From Tepidiforma bonchosmolovskayae (GTDB lineage Bacteria > Chloroflexota > Dehalococcoidia > Tepidiformales > Tepidiformaceae), in contig NZ_CP042829.1 of the NCBI RefSeq assembly GCF_008838325.1, positions 2,356,001 to 2,420,000 on the forward strand: 64,000 nucleotides of DNA, given 5' to 3'. Both the position numbers and the translations under genes were made by a program. Below, piece after piece: positions 53,861 through 63,322 of this stretch. Positions within the stretch are counted from its first letter, which is position 1; each line of letters opens with the position of its first letter. The notes beneath the pieces are model-generated. The model worked only from the letters and a program-made list of their open reading frames with translations, ran no database searches and was not told the DNA's origin.

Positions 53861-54322
53861 CTACTCGGCGTGCCCGCCTTCCGCCCGCTGCCGCTCCAGC
53901 ACCCTGCCTAGGGCCCGGCCCTTATCGGGCGTTGGGTCTTTCACCAGGCCGTAAATCTCCCGCCCTTCGTGGCCCTCGGGCAGGTACTCGGTGATCGGCA
54001 GGCCCTCCTCGGTCACGAACAGGAGACAGTGGCAGTACTTGTAGATCTGCATCTCGTCGCATGCGCAGATCCAGGTCCGCCGCTTCACCTCCTCGTCCTT
54101 CGGCAGGTACAGCCCCTCCGGCCAGTTTCCGTTCTCATCCTTGGAGGGATAGAAATTGCACGGGCAGAGCGGCCGGCCGTACTCGTCCAGGTTGGCCGCC
54201 AGCCCCAGGATCACCCCTTCAGTGATGTACGGGTCTGGGTGGAAGTGGGTCCCCGACTTCTCCGCGTACTTCCGCGCGTACGCCCACATCTTGTCGATCG
54301 AAGCCTGGCTCGGCCTGTCCAA
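53861..54322 (-). CDS. Ferredoxin-thioredoxin reductase catalytic-subunit-like protein
   Basis: A 153-residue protein with the cysteine pattern of the FTR beta subunit: RPLCPCNFYPS, WICACDEMQIYKYCHCLLFV. The spacing CPC...CxC...CHC gives a 4Fe-4S cluster and a redox-active disulfide; here the middle CPC reads CAC. Such a protein would use reduced ferredoxin to reduce thioredoxin-like partners. The start is a TTG at 54322 with AGGAGG seven bases upstream, better than any ATG. No partner subunit or thioredoxin is beside it. Confidence 0.85.
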   Translation of the reverse strand: MDRPSQASIDKMWAYARKYAEKSGTHFHPDPYITEGVILGLAANLDEYGRPLCPCNFYPSKDENGNWPEGLYLPKDEEVKRRTWICACDEMQIYKYCHCLLFVTEEGLPITEYLPEGHEGREIYGLVKDPTPDKGRALGRVLERQRAEGGHAE

Positions 54323-54398
54323 CGGCGCTCCTCCTTAGCTGTTACCCTGATTATCCGGCCCGCGGGCGAACCCTGCTCGTTCCGCGTACCATGCGGCC

Positions 54399-55172
54399 AT
54401 GCCCCGGGCTCATCCCCTCGTTCCCCGCATCGCCGCCGCCATGCGCGAGGCCACCCTGGCGCTCGGGCGGCACCCGACGCTCAGCGAGGTCGCCGAAGTC
54501 GCGGGCTTCACCTGCATCGACGCCGGGCTCGGCGTCTCGAGCGCAAATGTCGCGCTCCCGACGGCGGTCGCCGGCCCTGCTATGCCCGCGCTGCGCGAGG
54601 TCGCAGCATGGTTCGCCGCCCGCGGCCTCAACTTCCGCGTCGACCTGCCGGCCGATGCGCCGTCCGACCTCATGGCCGCCGCGATGACCCTCGGCCTCCG
54701 CTTCCGCGAGCGCCAGCCCGTGATGCTCCTCGAGCGTGTTTGGCCCGCGCCGTTGCCCGGCGAGCTCGACGTTCGGCCTGTCGCCGATGACCGCGACGTC
54801 CAGGACTTCTGCGCGATCGACACGCTCGAGTTCGAGGATGACCCCCTGCTCGCGTCCATCATCGCCGCCGCGCGCGACGCCCCGGCCGTTCGTCTGCTGA
54901 CAGGCTTCCTCGAGGGCCGGCCGGTCGCACGCATCGCCGCCATGCTCCACGGCGACCTCGCGACCCTCCACAGCCTCTACGTCCACCCTGCCTTCCGCCG
55001 GCGCGGGCTGGGCACGGAGATGACCCTCCGCGCCCTTGCGCTGGTCCGGTCCGAAGGGGCAGCCGCTGCCGCCCTCGCCTCGACGCTGGCAGCCGTGCCG
55101 CTCTACGAGCGGCTCGGGTTCCAAACTATCGGCGCCACCATCGTCATGGGCTGCGACGGCCCGCTGAGCTGA
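54399..55172 (+). CDS. GNAT N-acetyltransferase
   Basis: A 257-residue protein. The C-terminal half (about 125-250) is a GNAT domain with the acetyl-CoA loop LYVHPAFRRRGLGTEMTL and PLYERLGFQTIGATIVM. The N-terminal half is another, eroded GNAT-like segment without the R/QxxGxG/A loop. It acetylates an unknown amine. The start lies 76 bases from the divergent FTR-like gene. Confidence 0.85.
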   Translation: MPRAHPLVPRIAAAMREATLALGRHPTLSEVAEVAGFTCIDAGLGVSSANVALPTAVAGPAMPALREVAAWFAARGLNFRVDLPADAPSDLMAAAMTLGLRFRERQPVMLLERVWPAPLPGELDVRPVADDRDVQDFCAIDTLEFEDDPLLASIIAAARDAPAVRLLTGFLEGRPVARIAAMLHGDLATLHSLYVHPAFRRRGLGTEMTLRALALVRSEGAAAAALASTLAAVPLYERLGFQTIGATIVMGCDGPLS

Positions 55173-55176
55173 CCGC

Positions 55177-55707
55177 TCAGATCGTCAGCCCGCCGAGCCC
55201 CTGCACGCCCCGGACATACTCAATCTCGCCCACATGGCGGTACCCGTGGCTCAGGCACACGCCGTAGATACCGTCCCAGAGCGACATCTCCCCGAGCGGC
55301 TTAATCGTGACTTTCCGCTCGTCGAACTCCTCGGGTGACATGCTGGCGAGGTACCGGTCCGTCGCTTCCCAGACCTTCTGCTGATACTCGTGCCACTTCG
55401 CAACGTCGGAGATCCGGACGGCGTTCGCCTCGTCGGCCGTCATGCCGGTGCCCTGGCTGGTGCGGGGCAGGCCGAAATATTCGTGGTAGTTGCCCTCCAG
55501 CCACACGGTCGGCTTCTGCTGGGCCACCCAGTTGATGATGTTGTCTTCGGTCCGTACGTAGTGCCAGAGGCTGAAGAACGCGCTGACGCCGCCCTCCTGC
55601 GGGCGGAAGTTCAGCTGCTCGGCGGTCATCCCCTCGACCGCCTTGTCGAGCAGGTCATGCATCGACCTCAGCGAAGTGCGCAGGATTTCATGAGCTGTCC
55701 GGGGCAT
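55177..55707 (-). CDS. DinB-family protein
   Basis: A 176-residue DinB-type helix bundle. Histidines that may bind metal are in FFSLWHYVRTEDN and SHGYRHVGEIEYVRG. Tryptophan- and tyrosine-rich helices between them are typical of the DUF664/DinB group. Function unknown. It ends five bases from the GNAT gene, tail to tail. Confidence 0.85.
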   Translation of the reverse strand: MPRTAHEILRTSLRSMHDLLDKAVEGMTAEQLNFRPQEGGVSAFFSLWHYVRTEDNIINWVAQQKPTVWLEGNYHEYFGLPRTSQGTGMTADEANAVRISDVAKWHEYQQKVWEATDRYLASMSPEEFDERKVTIKPLGEMSLWDGIYGVCLSHGYRHVGEIEYVRGVQGLGGLTI

Positions 55708-55785
55708 CGGTCCTCCAGCGTTGTCGGGTTGGTGGAGGCGATTCTACGCCATGCCTCGCCCCGGGGCTCCGGCCGCCACCCCCGC

Positions 55786-56559
55786 TCAGACCGCCATCGC
55801 CGCCGGTTCTGGCTCCTCCAGCGCGTAGCCGGCGCCCCACCGGTTCACAATGTACCGGGGCTGGCTCGGGTCATCTTCCAGCTTCTGGCGCAGGTAGCGG
55901 ATGTACAGCCGCAGGTAGTGCGTCTCGCCGGTGTACTGGTTCCCCCAGACGCGCGCAATGAGCGCCTTCGAAGGCACCACTTCACCGGCGTGCTCGGCCA
56001 GCGTCCAGAGCAGCCGGTACTCCGTCGGCGAAAGCGGCACCTCGCGCCCATCCTTCCAGACCGTCTGCGACGCCGGGTCGATCTCGATCGCTCCCACGCG
56101 CACCCGCCCCGGCGTCGACCCGTTGGGCCGCACCTCTCTGCCCGCCGTCATCTCGATGCGCCGCAGCAGCGCCCGCAGCCGCAGGTCGATTTCGTCCGTG
56201 CTGCACGGCGGCCGGCAGTATTCGTCGGCCCCCGCCTCGAAGCACCGCAGCATCTCGGCAGTGGTGCCCGCGCACCCGACCGCGATGATCGGCACCCCGG
56301 TCGCCCGCCGCAGCCGGGCAATCGCCTCGGACGGGAAGCCGACCTCCCTGCCAAGGTCGACGACAACGGCGTCGGGCTCGGCCCGCTCGAACGCCGCTGC
56401 GGCGGCGGCCGGGTCCCCGAAGGCGGCAACCCGGTAGCCGCTCGCCTCCAGCTCCCGCGCGCGGTCGCAGGCCCGGTCGAGCCCCTGCGAAACGACGGCC
56501 ACGCGCAACCCGACGGGCGGCGGCAGCTCCGCGGTATCACGTATCCGCAGGTCGCGCAT
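55786..56559 (-). CDS. OmpR-type response regulator
   Basis: A 257-residue protein. The N-terminal receiver (about 15-130) keeps the phosphorylatable aspartate in DAVVVDLGRE, but other acidic-pocket residues are weak, so phosphorylation is uncertain. The C-terminal winged helix (about 155-245) is clear: SPTEYRLLWTLAEHAGEVV, HYLRLYIRYLRQKLEDDP, YIVNRWGAGYALE. The ATG at 56559 has GGAGGGAG upstream, so the ATG six codons earlier is less likely. No histidine kinase gene is adjacent. Confidence 0.9.
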   Translation of the reverse strand: MRDLRIRDTAELPPPVGLRVAVVSQGLDRACDRARELEASGYRVAAFGDPAAAAAAFERAEPDAVVVDLGREVGFPSEAIARLRRATGVPIIAVGCAGTTAEMLRCFEAGADEYCRPPCSTDEIDLRLRALLRRIEMTAGREVRPNGSTPGRVRVGAIEIDPASQTVWKDGREVPLSPTEYRLLWTLAEHAGEVVPSKALIARVWGNQYTGETHYLRLYIRYLRQKLEDDPSQPRYIVNRWGAGYALEEPEPAAMAV

Positions 56560-56627
56560 CGCAGACTCCCTCCCCATCGGTGCCTTCCCCGATGTTTCAC
56601 CGCAGGGCGGCAGCCGAAAGTACCGGT

Positions 56628-57368
56628 ATGCGGAGCCTGTCGCCCTTCCCGGTACTCCTCGGTTGCGCAGCCCTCTGCTCGGCGCTCGGTCTCGTGTCGC
56701 TGCGCCTCAATGCGGCAGCCGAAACGGAAAACCCCGCACCCCAAATGTCGGCAGAGGAGGCCGCGCTCCCCGCTGCCGGCTCCCCGTCTGTCACGGAGCT
56801 GACACCCCCGGCGGAGCGGCCGGCCCCGCCCGACGCAGTCGCCGAGGCCCGCGCCACGCCGCTCGCCCCCGCCGCCGAGCCGTCGCCGCCGCCGACGCCC
56901 GTGCCGGCCGCGAGCGCTCCCGAGCCCGTCGCCGCGCTCCCGGCCGCCGTCTCCCAGCCCCGCGAGTTTGTCTCGGTGCAGGACCGCGCGGTCGAGCTGC
57001 TCGCTGCCATGAACGCCGCCCGCGCCGACGCCGGCCTCGCACCGCTCACCTGGGACCCCGACCTCGCCGCCGTGGCGCTCGCCCGCGCCCGCGACCTCAT
57101 CGAGCACGGCTACTTCGATCACTACGGACCTGACGGCCGCAGCGCCTTCTCCGAACTGGCCGCCCGCGGTATCCGCTACGGGCTCGCCGGCGAAAACCTC
57201 GCGCGGAACAACTACGCTGAGGCGAAGACCGTCCAGGCCGCGTTCCAGGGCCTGATGGGCAGCCCCGGCCACCGCGCCAACATCCTGGAACCGCGCTTCT
57301 CGCGCGTCGGCATCGCGGCCGTCCGCTCCGGCCGGGTCTGGCTCTACGTCACCATCTTCGCGGACTGA
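56628..57368 (+). CDS. CAP/SCP-domain secreted protein
   Basis: A 246-residue secreted protein. The first 30 residues are a signal peptide with the cysteine pair CAALC, a Pro/Ala-rich stalk follows (about 35-115), then a CAP domain: LLAAMNAARADAGLAPLTWD, ARDLIEHGYFDHYGPDG, AGENLARNNY and LMGSPGHRANILEP. The histidine and glutamates of the CAP cavity are present. These YkwD-like proteins are common in Gram-positive and Chloroflexota envelopes; their activity is unclear. Confidence 0.88.
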   Translation: MRSLSPFPVLLGCAALCSALGLVSLRLNAAAETENPAPQMSAEEAALPAAGSPSVTELTPPAERPAPPDAVAEARATPLAPAAEPSPPPTPVPAASAPEPVAALPAAVSQPREFVSVQDRAVELLAAMNAARADAGLAPLTWDPDLAAVALARARDLIEHGYFDHYGPDGRSAFSELAARGIRYGLAGENLARNNYAEAKTVQAAFQGLMGSPGHRANILEPRFSRVGIAAVRSGRVWLYVTIFAD

Positions 57369-57397
57369 CCCGCTGCCCCCGTCCGCCGGGCGACGCG

Positions 57398-57474
57398 TGG
57401 TGGGCGATGAGGGGCTCGAACCCCCGACCTTCTCGGTGTAAGCGAGACGCTCTGACCAGCTGAGCTAATCGCCC
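57398..57474 (-). tRNA. tRNA-Val (TAC anticodon)
   Basis: A 77-nt tRNA with encoded CCA. Acceptor GGGCGAT pairs with ATCGCCC, discriminator A. Anticodon loop CTTACAC has anticodon TAC, reading GTA/GTG valine codons. The T arm contains GGGGGTTCGAGCCCCT. No insertion is seen at this tRNA. Confidence 0.96.
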
Positions 57475-57496
57475 ACGTGCCTGCGCAGCTCCCAGT

Positions 57497-58516
57497 CTAC
57501 CGTCCGCCCGCCGCTTCGGTCGCCTCCGCGAGCCGTTCGAAAGCCGCGGCCGTAGCCTCGCGCTCCACCCCGAACGTCCGCTGCTCCTCCAGCCACGCAC
57601 GAAAGCCGGCAGCGTCCCATCGGCCGACCCGCCGGAATCCCTCCAGCGACGGGAAGCCGGCGGCTGCCGCCCGCAGGTCCATCAGCGCCCGGTTCCGCGC
57701 TGCAATGGCCTGCGCCTCGCCGCTCGCCAGGGCAGCCTCAAGTTTTGCGTTCCGGCGCCCGAGCACCCCGGAGGCCAGGCCTGGGTCCTCGAAGTAGGCG
57801 TCCAGCGGGGCGGCAGCAAGGAGCCGCGCCGCCGTGAGCGTCCCCACGCCGGGGATGCCTGGCAGGTCGTCGGATGCGTCGCCGCTTGCCGCCCGGTAGT
57901 CCAGGTACCGCTCCCGCGGAAACGCCGCCGGCGTCCCCGCCGCATCCCGCGGAGCTGCATGCTCCGCGAAGTTCTCTGCCGTGATGACGACCTTCTTCAC
58001 CGGCGGGTAGATGGAGAGCCGTTCGTCGACGAGCTGAAGGAAATCGCGGTCCGTGGAAACGATCCGGACCGGTCCATCCTCCGCCAGCGCGCGGGCGGCA
58101 ATCAGGTCGTCCGCTTCGGTGTTCTCGCCCCGCAGCACCTCGATGGGCAGCATCGCCGCCAGCTCGATGAACGCCGAAATCGCGGCCAGCACGTGTGGCT
58201 CGTTTTCGGTAAAGGCCGGGTCCGTCTCCCGCCCTGTCTGGTACGCCGGGTAGATCAGGCGCCGGCGGACCGGCCGCCCCTGGTCGAACGCGATGGTAAC
58301 GCCCGTTAGCCCGGTTCGCGTCTCTCCGAGCCGACCCTGCCCTGCCGGCTGCCCGTCGGGTGGCTCCCCCCCACGGACCACTGCCCCGAAGACCGCCTGC
58401 GTCAGCCCCAGCAGCGCAGCGCGCGTCTTGCGCTCTGGTGTATCCGCCTGCATCGGGCGGCGCAATGCGTGGAACCCGGCCCAGGCGAGGTTGTTTCCGT
58501 CGAGGATGAGCAGCAC
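57497..58516 (-). CDS. 5'-3' exonuclease (FEN/Pol I N-terminal type)
   Basis: A 339-residue flap/5' exonuclease. Metal-binding motifs are visible: LLILDGNNLAWAGFHALRR (first aspartate), GENTEADDLIAA, VSTDRDFLQLV and ASGDASDDLPGIPGVGTLTA with the helix-hairpin-helix. It resembles the exonuclease part of DNA polymerase I but stands alone, as in many Gram-positive genomes. It would remove RNA primers or 5' flaps. A glycine-rich insertion near 50-65 (GGEPPDGQPAGQGRLGET) is an unusual loop. Confidence 0.92.
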   Translation of the reverse strand: MLLILDGNNLAWAGFHALRRPMQADTPERKTRAALLGLTQAVFGAVVRGGEPPDGQPAGQGRLGETRTGLTGVTIAFDQGRPVRRRLIYPAYQTGRETDPAFTENEPHVLAAISAFIELAAMLPIEVLRGENTEADDLIAARALAEDGPVRIVSTDRDFLQLVDERLSIYPPVKKVVITAENFAEHAAPRDAAGTPAAFPRERYLDYRAASGDASDDLPGIPGVGTLTAARLLAAAPLDAYFEDPGLASGVLGRRNAKLEAALASGEAQAIAARNRALMDLRAAAAGFPSLEGFRRVGRWDAAGFRAWLEEQRTFGVEREATAAAFERLAEATEAAGGR

Positions 58517-58707
58517 CGGGCCAGTATCGCAGGCTCGTCGCTACCCGCGACCAACGCTATATGCCATATGTTTGAAAAATAAGGAAAATTCCCCCCGCGC
58601 CTAGTCCTCTCCCCGATGCACTAGTTAGGGATTCGCCCGTCGCCGCGGATGGTGCCGTGGGCGATGCTCTTGGCAGTCGTTGCCCGGAGTACGAAAGGAG
58701 TCCCGAG

Positions 58708-60345
58708 ATGCCCGAAGCCAGCCTCGTTGAGACCCTCGCCCTGACGCCCTCTGACCGCGCACTTCGCCTGCGCTGGCTTCAACTCACCGACCGCGACGCC
58801 GCCCTCATCCGGGAAGCTGCCCCCTTCCTTCGTGCCCGCGCCGACGAGATCGTCCGCCGCTTCTATGACCACTCCTTCGCCTTCCCGGATTTCGTCCGTA
58901 AGGTCCAGGAATCGAACTCCTCCCGCGCCCGCCTCGAAGCCACCCAGCGGGCTTATTTTCTGAAGCTGCTCGACGCAAAATTCGACGACGACTACTTCGA
59001 ACACCGCCTTCGCGTCGGGCGCACCCACGCCATCCTGAACGTCGAGCCCCGCTGGAACGTCGGCAACTACGCCGTCTATAGCGCCATCGTCCTCGACGAG
59101 CTCGCAAAGAAACTCAAAGGGCAGAAGCTCCTCGATACGTTCCTTGCCTTCCTCAAAGTCTTCCTCCTCGATGCCTCACTCGCAGTCGAGACGTACATCT
59201 CCGAGGGCGTCCTCGCTCGCCTCGTCGATACCTCCAAGCTCGTGTCCACCTCGGCCACCACGATGGGCGACGCCGCCTCCCAGGTCGACGCCGCAGCCCG
59301 CGAGATCGCGAACGCCACCCAAGAGGTTGCCCGTGGCGCCACGGACCAGTCGGCTTCCCTCACCGGGCTCAGCAACACGATGCGGTCGCTCGCTAGCTCA
59401 ATCAATGAGCTCGCAGCTGGTGCCAGCTCCCAGGCCGAACGACTCGAGCTCGCGCAGGCCGCCGCCGGTGCCGTTTGCGCTGCGCTCCAGAACGTCTCCG
59501 GGTCCGCCCGCGCAGCAGCCGAAAAAGGCGCCGGCTCCCTCGCGGCTGCTCGCGACGGGATGGCCGCGGTCCAGCAGACCGTAGAGGCCATGGACGCGAT
59601 CCGCGATGCTGTGCGCAGCACCGCACGCGAGGTCGAAGAGCTCGGTCGCCGGGGCTCGGAGATCGGCGCCATCGTCCAGGTAATCCAGGACATCGCCAGC
59701 CAGACCAACCTCCTCGCCCTCAACGCCGCCATCGAGGCCGCCCGCGCGGGCGAACAGGGCCGCGGCTTCGCCGTCGTCGCCGAGAACGTCCGCTCCCTCG
59801 CTGAGCGGACCGCGGTCGCAACCAAGGAGATCGCCGGCCTGATTTCGGCCGTGTAAAACGGCACTGGGCAGGCCGTCCGTGCCATGGAGGCATCCGTCCG
59901 CGATGTCGAAGTCGGTGCAGCTCGGGCCACGGAGGCGGGGAGCGCCCTCGCGCGTATCGTCGAATCTGCCACCGATGTGAACTCCGAGATTGAGCGCATC
60001 GCCGCCGCAGCTGACGGGATGCAGCAAGGCGTCGAGAATCTCGCCGGTCAGGTGCAGGATGTGGCTCGCATCGCCGAGCGCCTCGCGGGCCTCGCTCTCG
60101 AAATGCGATCTCGCAGCGAGGACGCCGTCGGGGCCATCACCGCTGTTTCTGCAGTCGCCGAAGAATCCGCCGCCGCGAGCGAGCAGGTCTCTGCCAGCGT
60201 CGAAGAAGTGACCGCCCAGATCGGCGAACTGTCGAGCCTCGCCGCTCGCCTCAACGAAATCACCCGCGACATGGGGGCCTTCCTTGCCCGCTTTGGCGCC
60301 CTCGCCCACGATTCCGACGGGCGAACTTACCGGGTCGCGGAGTGA
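58708..60345 (+). pseudogene. Globin-coupled methyl-accepting chemotaxis protein, interrupted by an in-frame TAA
   Basis: A 545-codon frame with a TAA at codon 383 (59854-59856). Residues 10-165 are a protoglobin sensor ([31 protein letters not shown] with the proximal histidine at about 106), no membrane segment, then a methyl-accepting domain: [36 protein letters not shown] and EIAGLISAV, directly before the stop. NGTGQAVRAMEASV and the whole return helix follow in the same frame. Relatives have a glutamine here, so CAA to TAA would explain it. The ATG at 58708 has GAAAGGAG upstream. An intact protein would be a cytoplasmic oxygen receptor like HemAT. Confidence 0.88.
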
Positions 60346-60351
60346 GGCTGC

Positions 60352-62160
60352 TCAGTCGGGCTCCTGGTGCTCTGGCATCTCCGGCAACGGCACGACGTAC
60401 GTCCACCGGTCAGTCTCGTCGAACACCAGGACGCCCCCAACGTGCAGCGCCTCCATCAGCTGCCGCGTGTACCAGGCCGTCGCGGCCCCGTTTGGGTTCA
60501 GCCTGATCGCTCTTGTGATGACCGGCGTCACCTCCTCGGGCGAACGTCCCATCCCGATGAGCACCGCAGCCAGGTTGAAGGCGTCGCCCGCCTCGAACCC
60601 GAACCGCCGGTCGAACCGCCGCAGTGCCGCCTCCGCCTCAGGCAGCCGTCCCGGGTCGACCGATGCAGCGGCTACCAGGGCGACGGTCTCCCGCCTGGCG
60701 TAGTCCCGCTCGAACGGATTGATCCGCCCCGCCGCCTGGTACCGCTCCGCTGCGCGGGAAAACTCGCCGCCCGCAAACGCATCCCACCCCGCCTGTGCGC
60801 GGAGGTCGGCGGTCGGCAGGGCGACCGCGATGACGACCCCTGCCGCTGCCGCTGGCATCCCGGCGAGCAATCCCCAGGAGCCCGGCCGCGGCTGCACTGG
60901 CCGGGCCATCGCTGCCGCTCCCATGGCGCCCAGCATCGCAAAGAACAGCGCATGCGCGGCCAGCGAAATTGGGTTGAGCAGGGTCAGCGCGCCGTAGGCT
61001 GCCATCGCCGCCCACGCATACGGCCAGTCAGGGCCCGGTCTGCCCCGGGCGCGGCGAACTGCCCGGATTGACGCCGCCGCACATCCGCCGACCAGCGCGA
61101 CGAGGAGCGCCAGCCCAACAAGGCCGGTGTTTGCTGCCGTGTCTAGCACGGAGTTGTGGGAGCTCTGCGCGACGAGGTCATACTCCTCGTAGGCGCCGCC
61201 CAGGTGGGCCGGCCGCCAGCGCGGAAAGCCGAGGTGGAGGCCGTCGGGCCCCGTCCCGAGCACCGGCCGGGCCGCAATGACGTGGAGCGTGCCCTCCCAC
61301 AGGGCCAGACGCGTCGAGCCGCCGGTCTCCGCCCGGGTGGCCTGCCCCGAAACCCGCGCGGCGGTGCCCTCGAGCCCGCCCGCGGCCAGCGACGCGACCG
61401 TCACCGCCCCGAGCGCAAGGCCGATGACTGGCGCAGCCCGCAGCAGGGGCCGCCCCGGCTCGCCCGCAATCCACCGGGCCACGGGGACGAGCACGAAAAA
61501 CACCAGCACCGCGGCCAGTCCCGACCGGCTCTCTGCTTCGAGCACGATGAAGAGCGCTGCCGCCCAGGTTGCCGCCGCACCGGCCGCGAACCGCCGTGCG
61601 GGCACAAAGGCCACGAGGCCCATCGAGATAACCGCAAACGCCGCGAGCTCGTTGGCGTTGCCGATCGTCCCGATCGCCCGGTCCGAGGTGTCGATCCACC
61701 AGTCGAACGGGTCCTTCCCGGCCGCCTGGACCGCCGTGTAGGCGAACGCGGCTGCAAGCCCGGCGAATCCTGCGCCGAAAACCCGCCAGCGGCCGGATGC
61801 CGCCAGCGCCCAGCCCCCGGCGAAGAGCCCCGCACAGGCAAACTGCGTCACGATGCCCTGCCGGTACTGGTAGTAGCCGAACACGCTCCCCCGCCAGTCG
61901 AGCCCTGCGGCGGCAGCTGCGACCACGACCGCCAGCCATCCGCCGAGCACGCCCTGGAGCCATCCGGGCATGGTCCGCCGCCAGCCGCCCCAGAGCACGG
62001 CCGCTGCTGTCAGCCCGCCGCTCGCGGCGAGCAGCGCCTGCTTCGGCAGGGTAAAGTCATCGTAGAGTGCCGGCCAGAACACTGCGGGGACGCCGGCCAG
62101 CGCCGTCGCCATTGCGCCGGCCAGCAGCCAGTCGGCCGGCGCTGTTCGTCGAACGCTCAC
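60352..62160 (-). CDS. O-antigen ligase/polymerase-like membrane protein
   Basis: A 602-residue protein with about 12 hydrophobic helices and the Wzy_C pattern: YYQYRQGIVTQFA, RAIGTIGNANELA, AESRSGLAAV, and the large loop with VLGTGPDGLHLGFPRW and SSHNSVLDTAANTG. The C-terminal 130 residues outside the membrane look TPR-like. It probably joins or polymerises surface polysaccharide, but relatives have several substrates. It ends six bases from the chemotaxis gene, tail to tail. Confidence 0.85.
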   Translation of the reverse strand: MSVRRTAPADWLLAGAMATALAGVPAVFWPALYDDFTLPKQALLAASGGLTAAAVLWGGWRRTMPGWLQGVLGGWLAVVVAAAAAGLDWRGSVFGYYQYRQGIVTQFACAGLFAGGWALAASGRWRVFGAGFAGLAAAFAYTAVQAAGKDPFDWWIDTSDRAIGTIGNANELAAFAVISMGLVAFVPARRFAAGAAATWAAALFIVLEAESRSGLAAVLVFFVLVPVARWIAGEPGRPLLRAAPVIGLALGAVTVASLAAGGLEGTAARVSGQATRAETGGSTRLALWEGTLHVIAARPVLGTGPDGLHLGFPRWRPAHLGGAYEEYDLVAQSSHNSVLDTAANTGLVGLALLVALVGGCAAASIRAVRRARGRPGPDWPYAWAAMAAYGALTLLNPISLAAHALFFAMLGAMGAAAMARPVQPRPGSWGLLAGMPAAAAGVVIAVALPTADLRAQAGWDAFAGGEFSRAAERYQAAGRINPFERDYARRETVALVAAASVDPGRLPEAEAALRRFDRRFGFEAGDAFNLAAVLIGMGRSPEEVTPVITRAIRLNPNGAATAWYTRQLMEALHVGGVLVFDETDRWTYVVPLPEMPEHQEPD

Positions 62161-62178
62161 ACGGTCATGGTACGACCG

Positions 62179-63216
62179 TTATCCGGTATGGCCCGGTTCA
62201 CCCCGCGCCCAGAGCGCCCGCTCATCGACGCGCCGCTCCATGGTGTGCTGCACCGGCACGAAGCCGTGCCCCAGCCAGAACGGCGCCCCCGAATAGTTGC
62301 CCGAGGCCCAGTGAAGCGTGCACAGGTCGTGCCCGTTTGCCGCTGCCCACGCCATCGATGCCTGCAGCAGCGCCGTTCCCACGCCGCCGCCGCGCGCCGC
62401 CCGCGCCACCACGCCTTCGAACAGGTAGAGCCGCTGGTCGGCCCGCACATTCGGCGGGGTGAACCCCGGGACCAGGAACGACTGCATTCCCACCGCCTGC
62501 CCGCCCGCCCACGCGAGGAAGGTCGGCGTTTCGCTGGCCAGCGATGCCTGCAGGAACCGCTCCATCGCGGGCTCCGTCTCCGGTATCGACGGCCAGAACA
62601 TCGGCGAACTCCGGTGGTGCTCCATCAGCTCGAGGCTGAGCTGCCGCACCGCCGCGATATCTTCCGGCGTCGCCCGGTCGACCCGTATGCCTGCCGCTGG
62701 CCGCCCTTCGACCGCAGCCCCGGTCAGCCGGGTGGCCGCAGTCATGGTCCGCCCGAATCCGAGGTTCACCCACGCCTCTTCGGTCTCCCGGTCGCCCGGC
62801 ACCACCTCGACGCGGTGCACGAGCAGCCCGTCGCGAACCCAGCGGCCGGCCAGCGCGGCGTACAGCAACCGGTAGATGTCGGTGGCGCTTTCGCCCGGCG
62901 CAACCGCGTACCCCAGCACCGGCACCACGGCCGAGCGCGGCGGCACAAACTGCGCGGCGAAGTCCGTCGGGGCGATGAACACCCGGTTCGCCGCGCAGAC
63001 GCCGACGACGCGCCCATCCCGGACTGCGACCACCCCCTCCGCAAAAGGCCCGCGGCAGATGGCCCCGAGCGCCTCGCCAGCCGCCGCCGGGTCCTCCAGC
63101 GCCGCTTCAAGGACCGGGAGACGCGAGCGGTCGGCACGGTGGCGGGCGGCGAGCAGCGTCGCACACGCCGGCACGTCGGCATCGAGCAGGGGGCGGACCT
63201 GGGTGTGGCCGGGCAT
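62179..63216 (-). CDS. Double GNAT-type acetyltransferase
   Basis: A 345-residue protein with two GNAT-like halves. The second half (about 180-335) has the intact acetyl-CoA motif GVVARAARGGGVGTALLQAS and ends YSGAPFWLGHGFVPVQHTMERR. The first half (about 5-170) is weaker: VVGVCAANRVF and LLYAALAGRWVRDG. Substrate unknown. It starts about 105 bases from the divergent small repeat protein. Confidence 0.85.
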   Translation of the reverse strand: MPGHTQVRPLLDADVPACATLLAARHRADRSRLPVLEAALEDPAAAGEALGAICRGPFAEGVVAVRDGRVVGVCAANRVFIAPTDFAAQFVPPRSAVVPVLGYAVAPGESATDIYRLLYAALAGRWVRDGLLVHRVEVVPGDRETEEAWVNLGFGRTMTAATRLTGAAVEGRPAAGIRVDRATPEDIAAVRQLSLELMEHHRSSPMFWPSIPETEPAMERFLQASLASETPTFLAWAGGQAVGMQSFLVPGFTPPNVRADQRLYLFEGVVARAARGGGVGTALLQASMAWAAANGHDLCTLHWASGNYSGAPFWLGHGFVPVQHTMERRVDERALWARGEPGHTG

Positions 63217-63322
63217 CCGCCGAACTGTAACAGGACGGGCGCCTCGCCTTTACCCTGCGCTGTTTCGCACGTGTTTCGTACATGTTACGATTGCATTAAA
63301 TCTGCATGGAGGCAGAGTTCGC

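Noticed and set aside
59884-60345. Tail of the chemotaxis receptor as a separate 153-residue gene
   Set aside because: It is the in-frame continuation of the signalling domain with no start signal.
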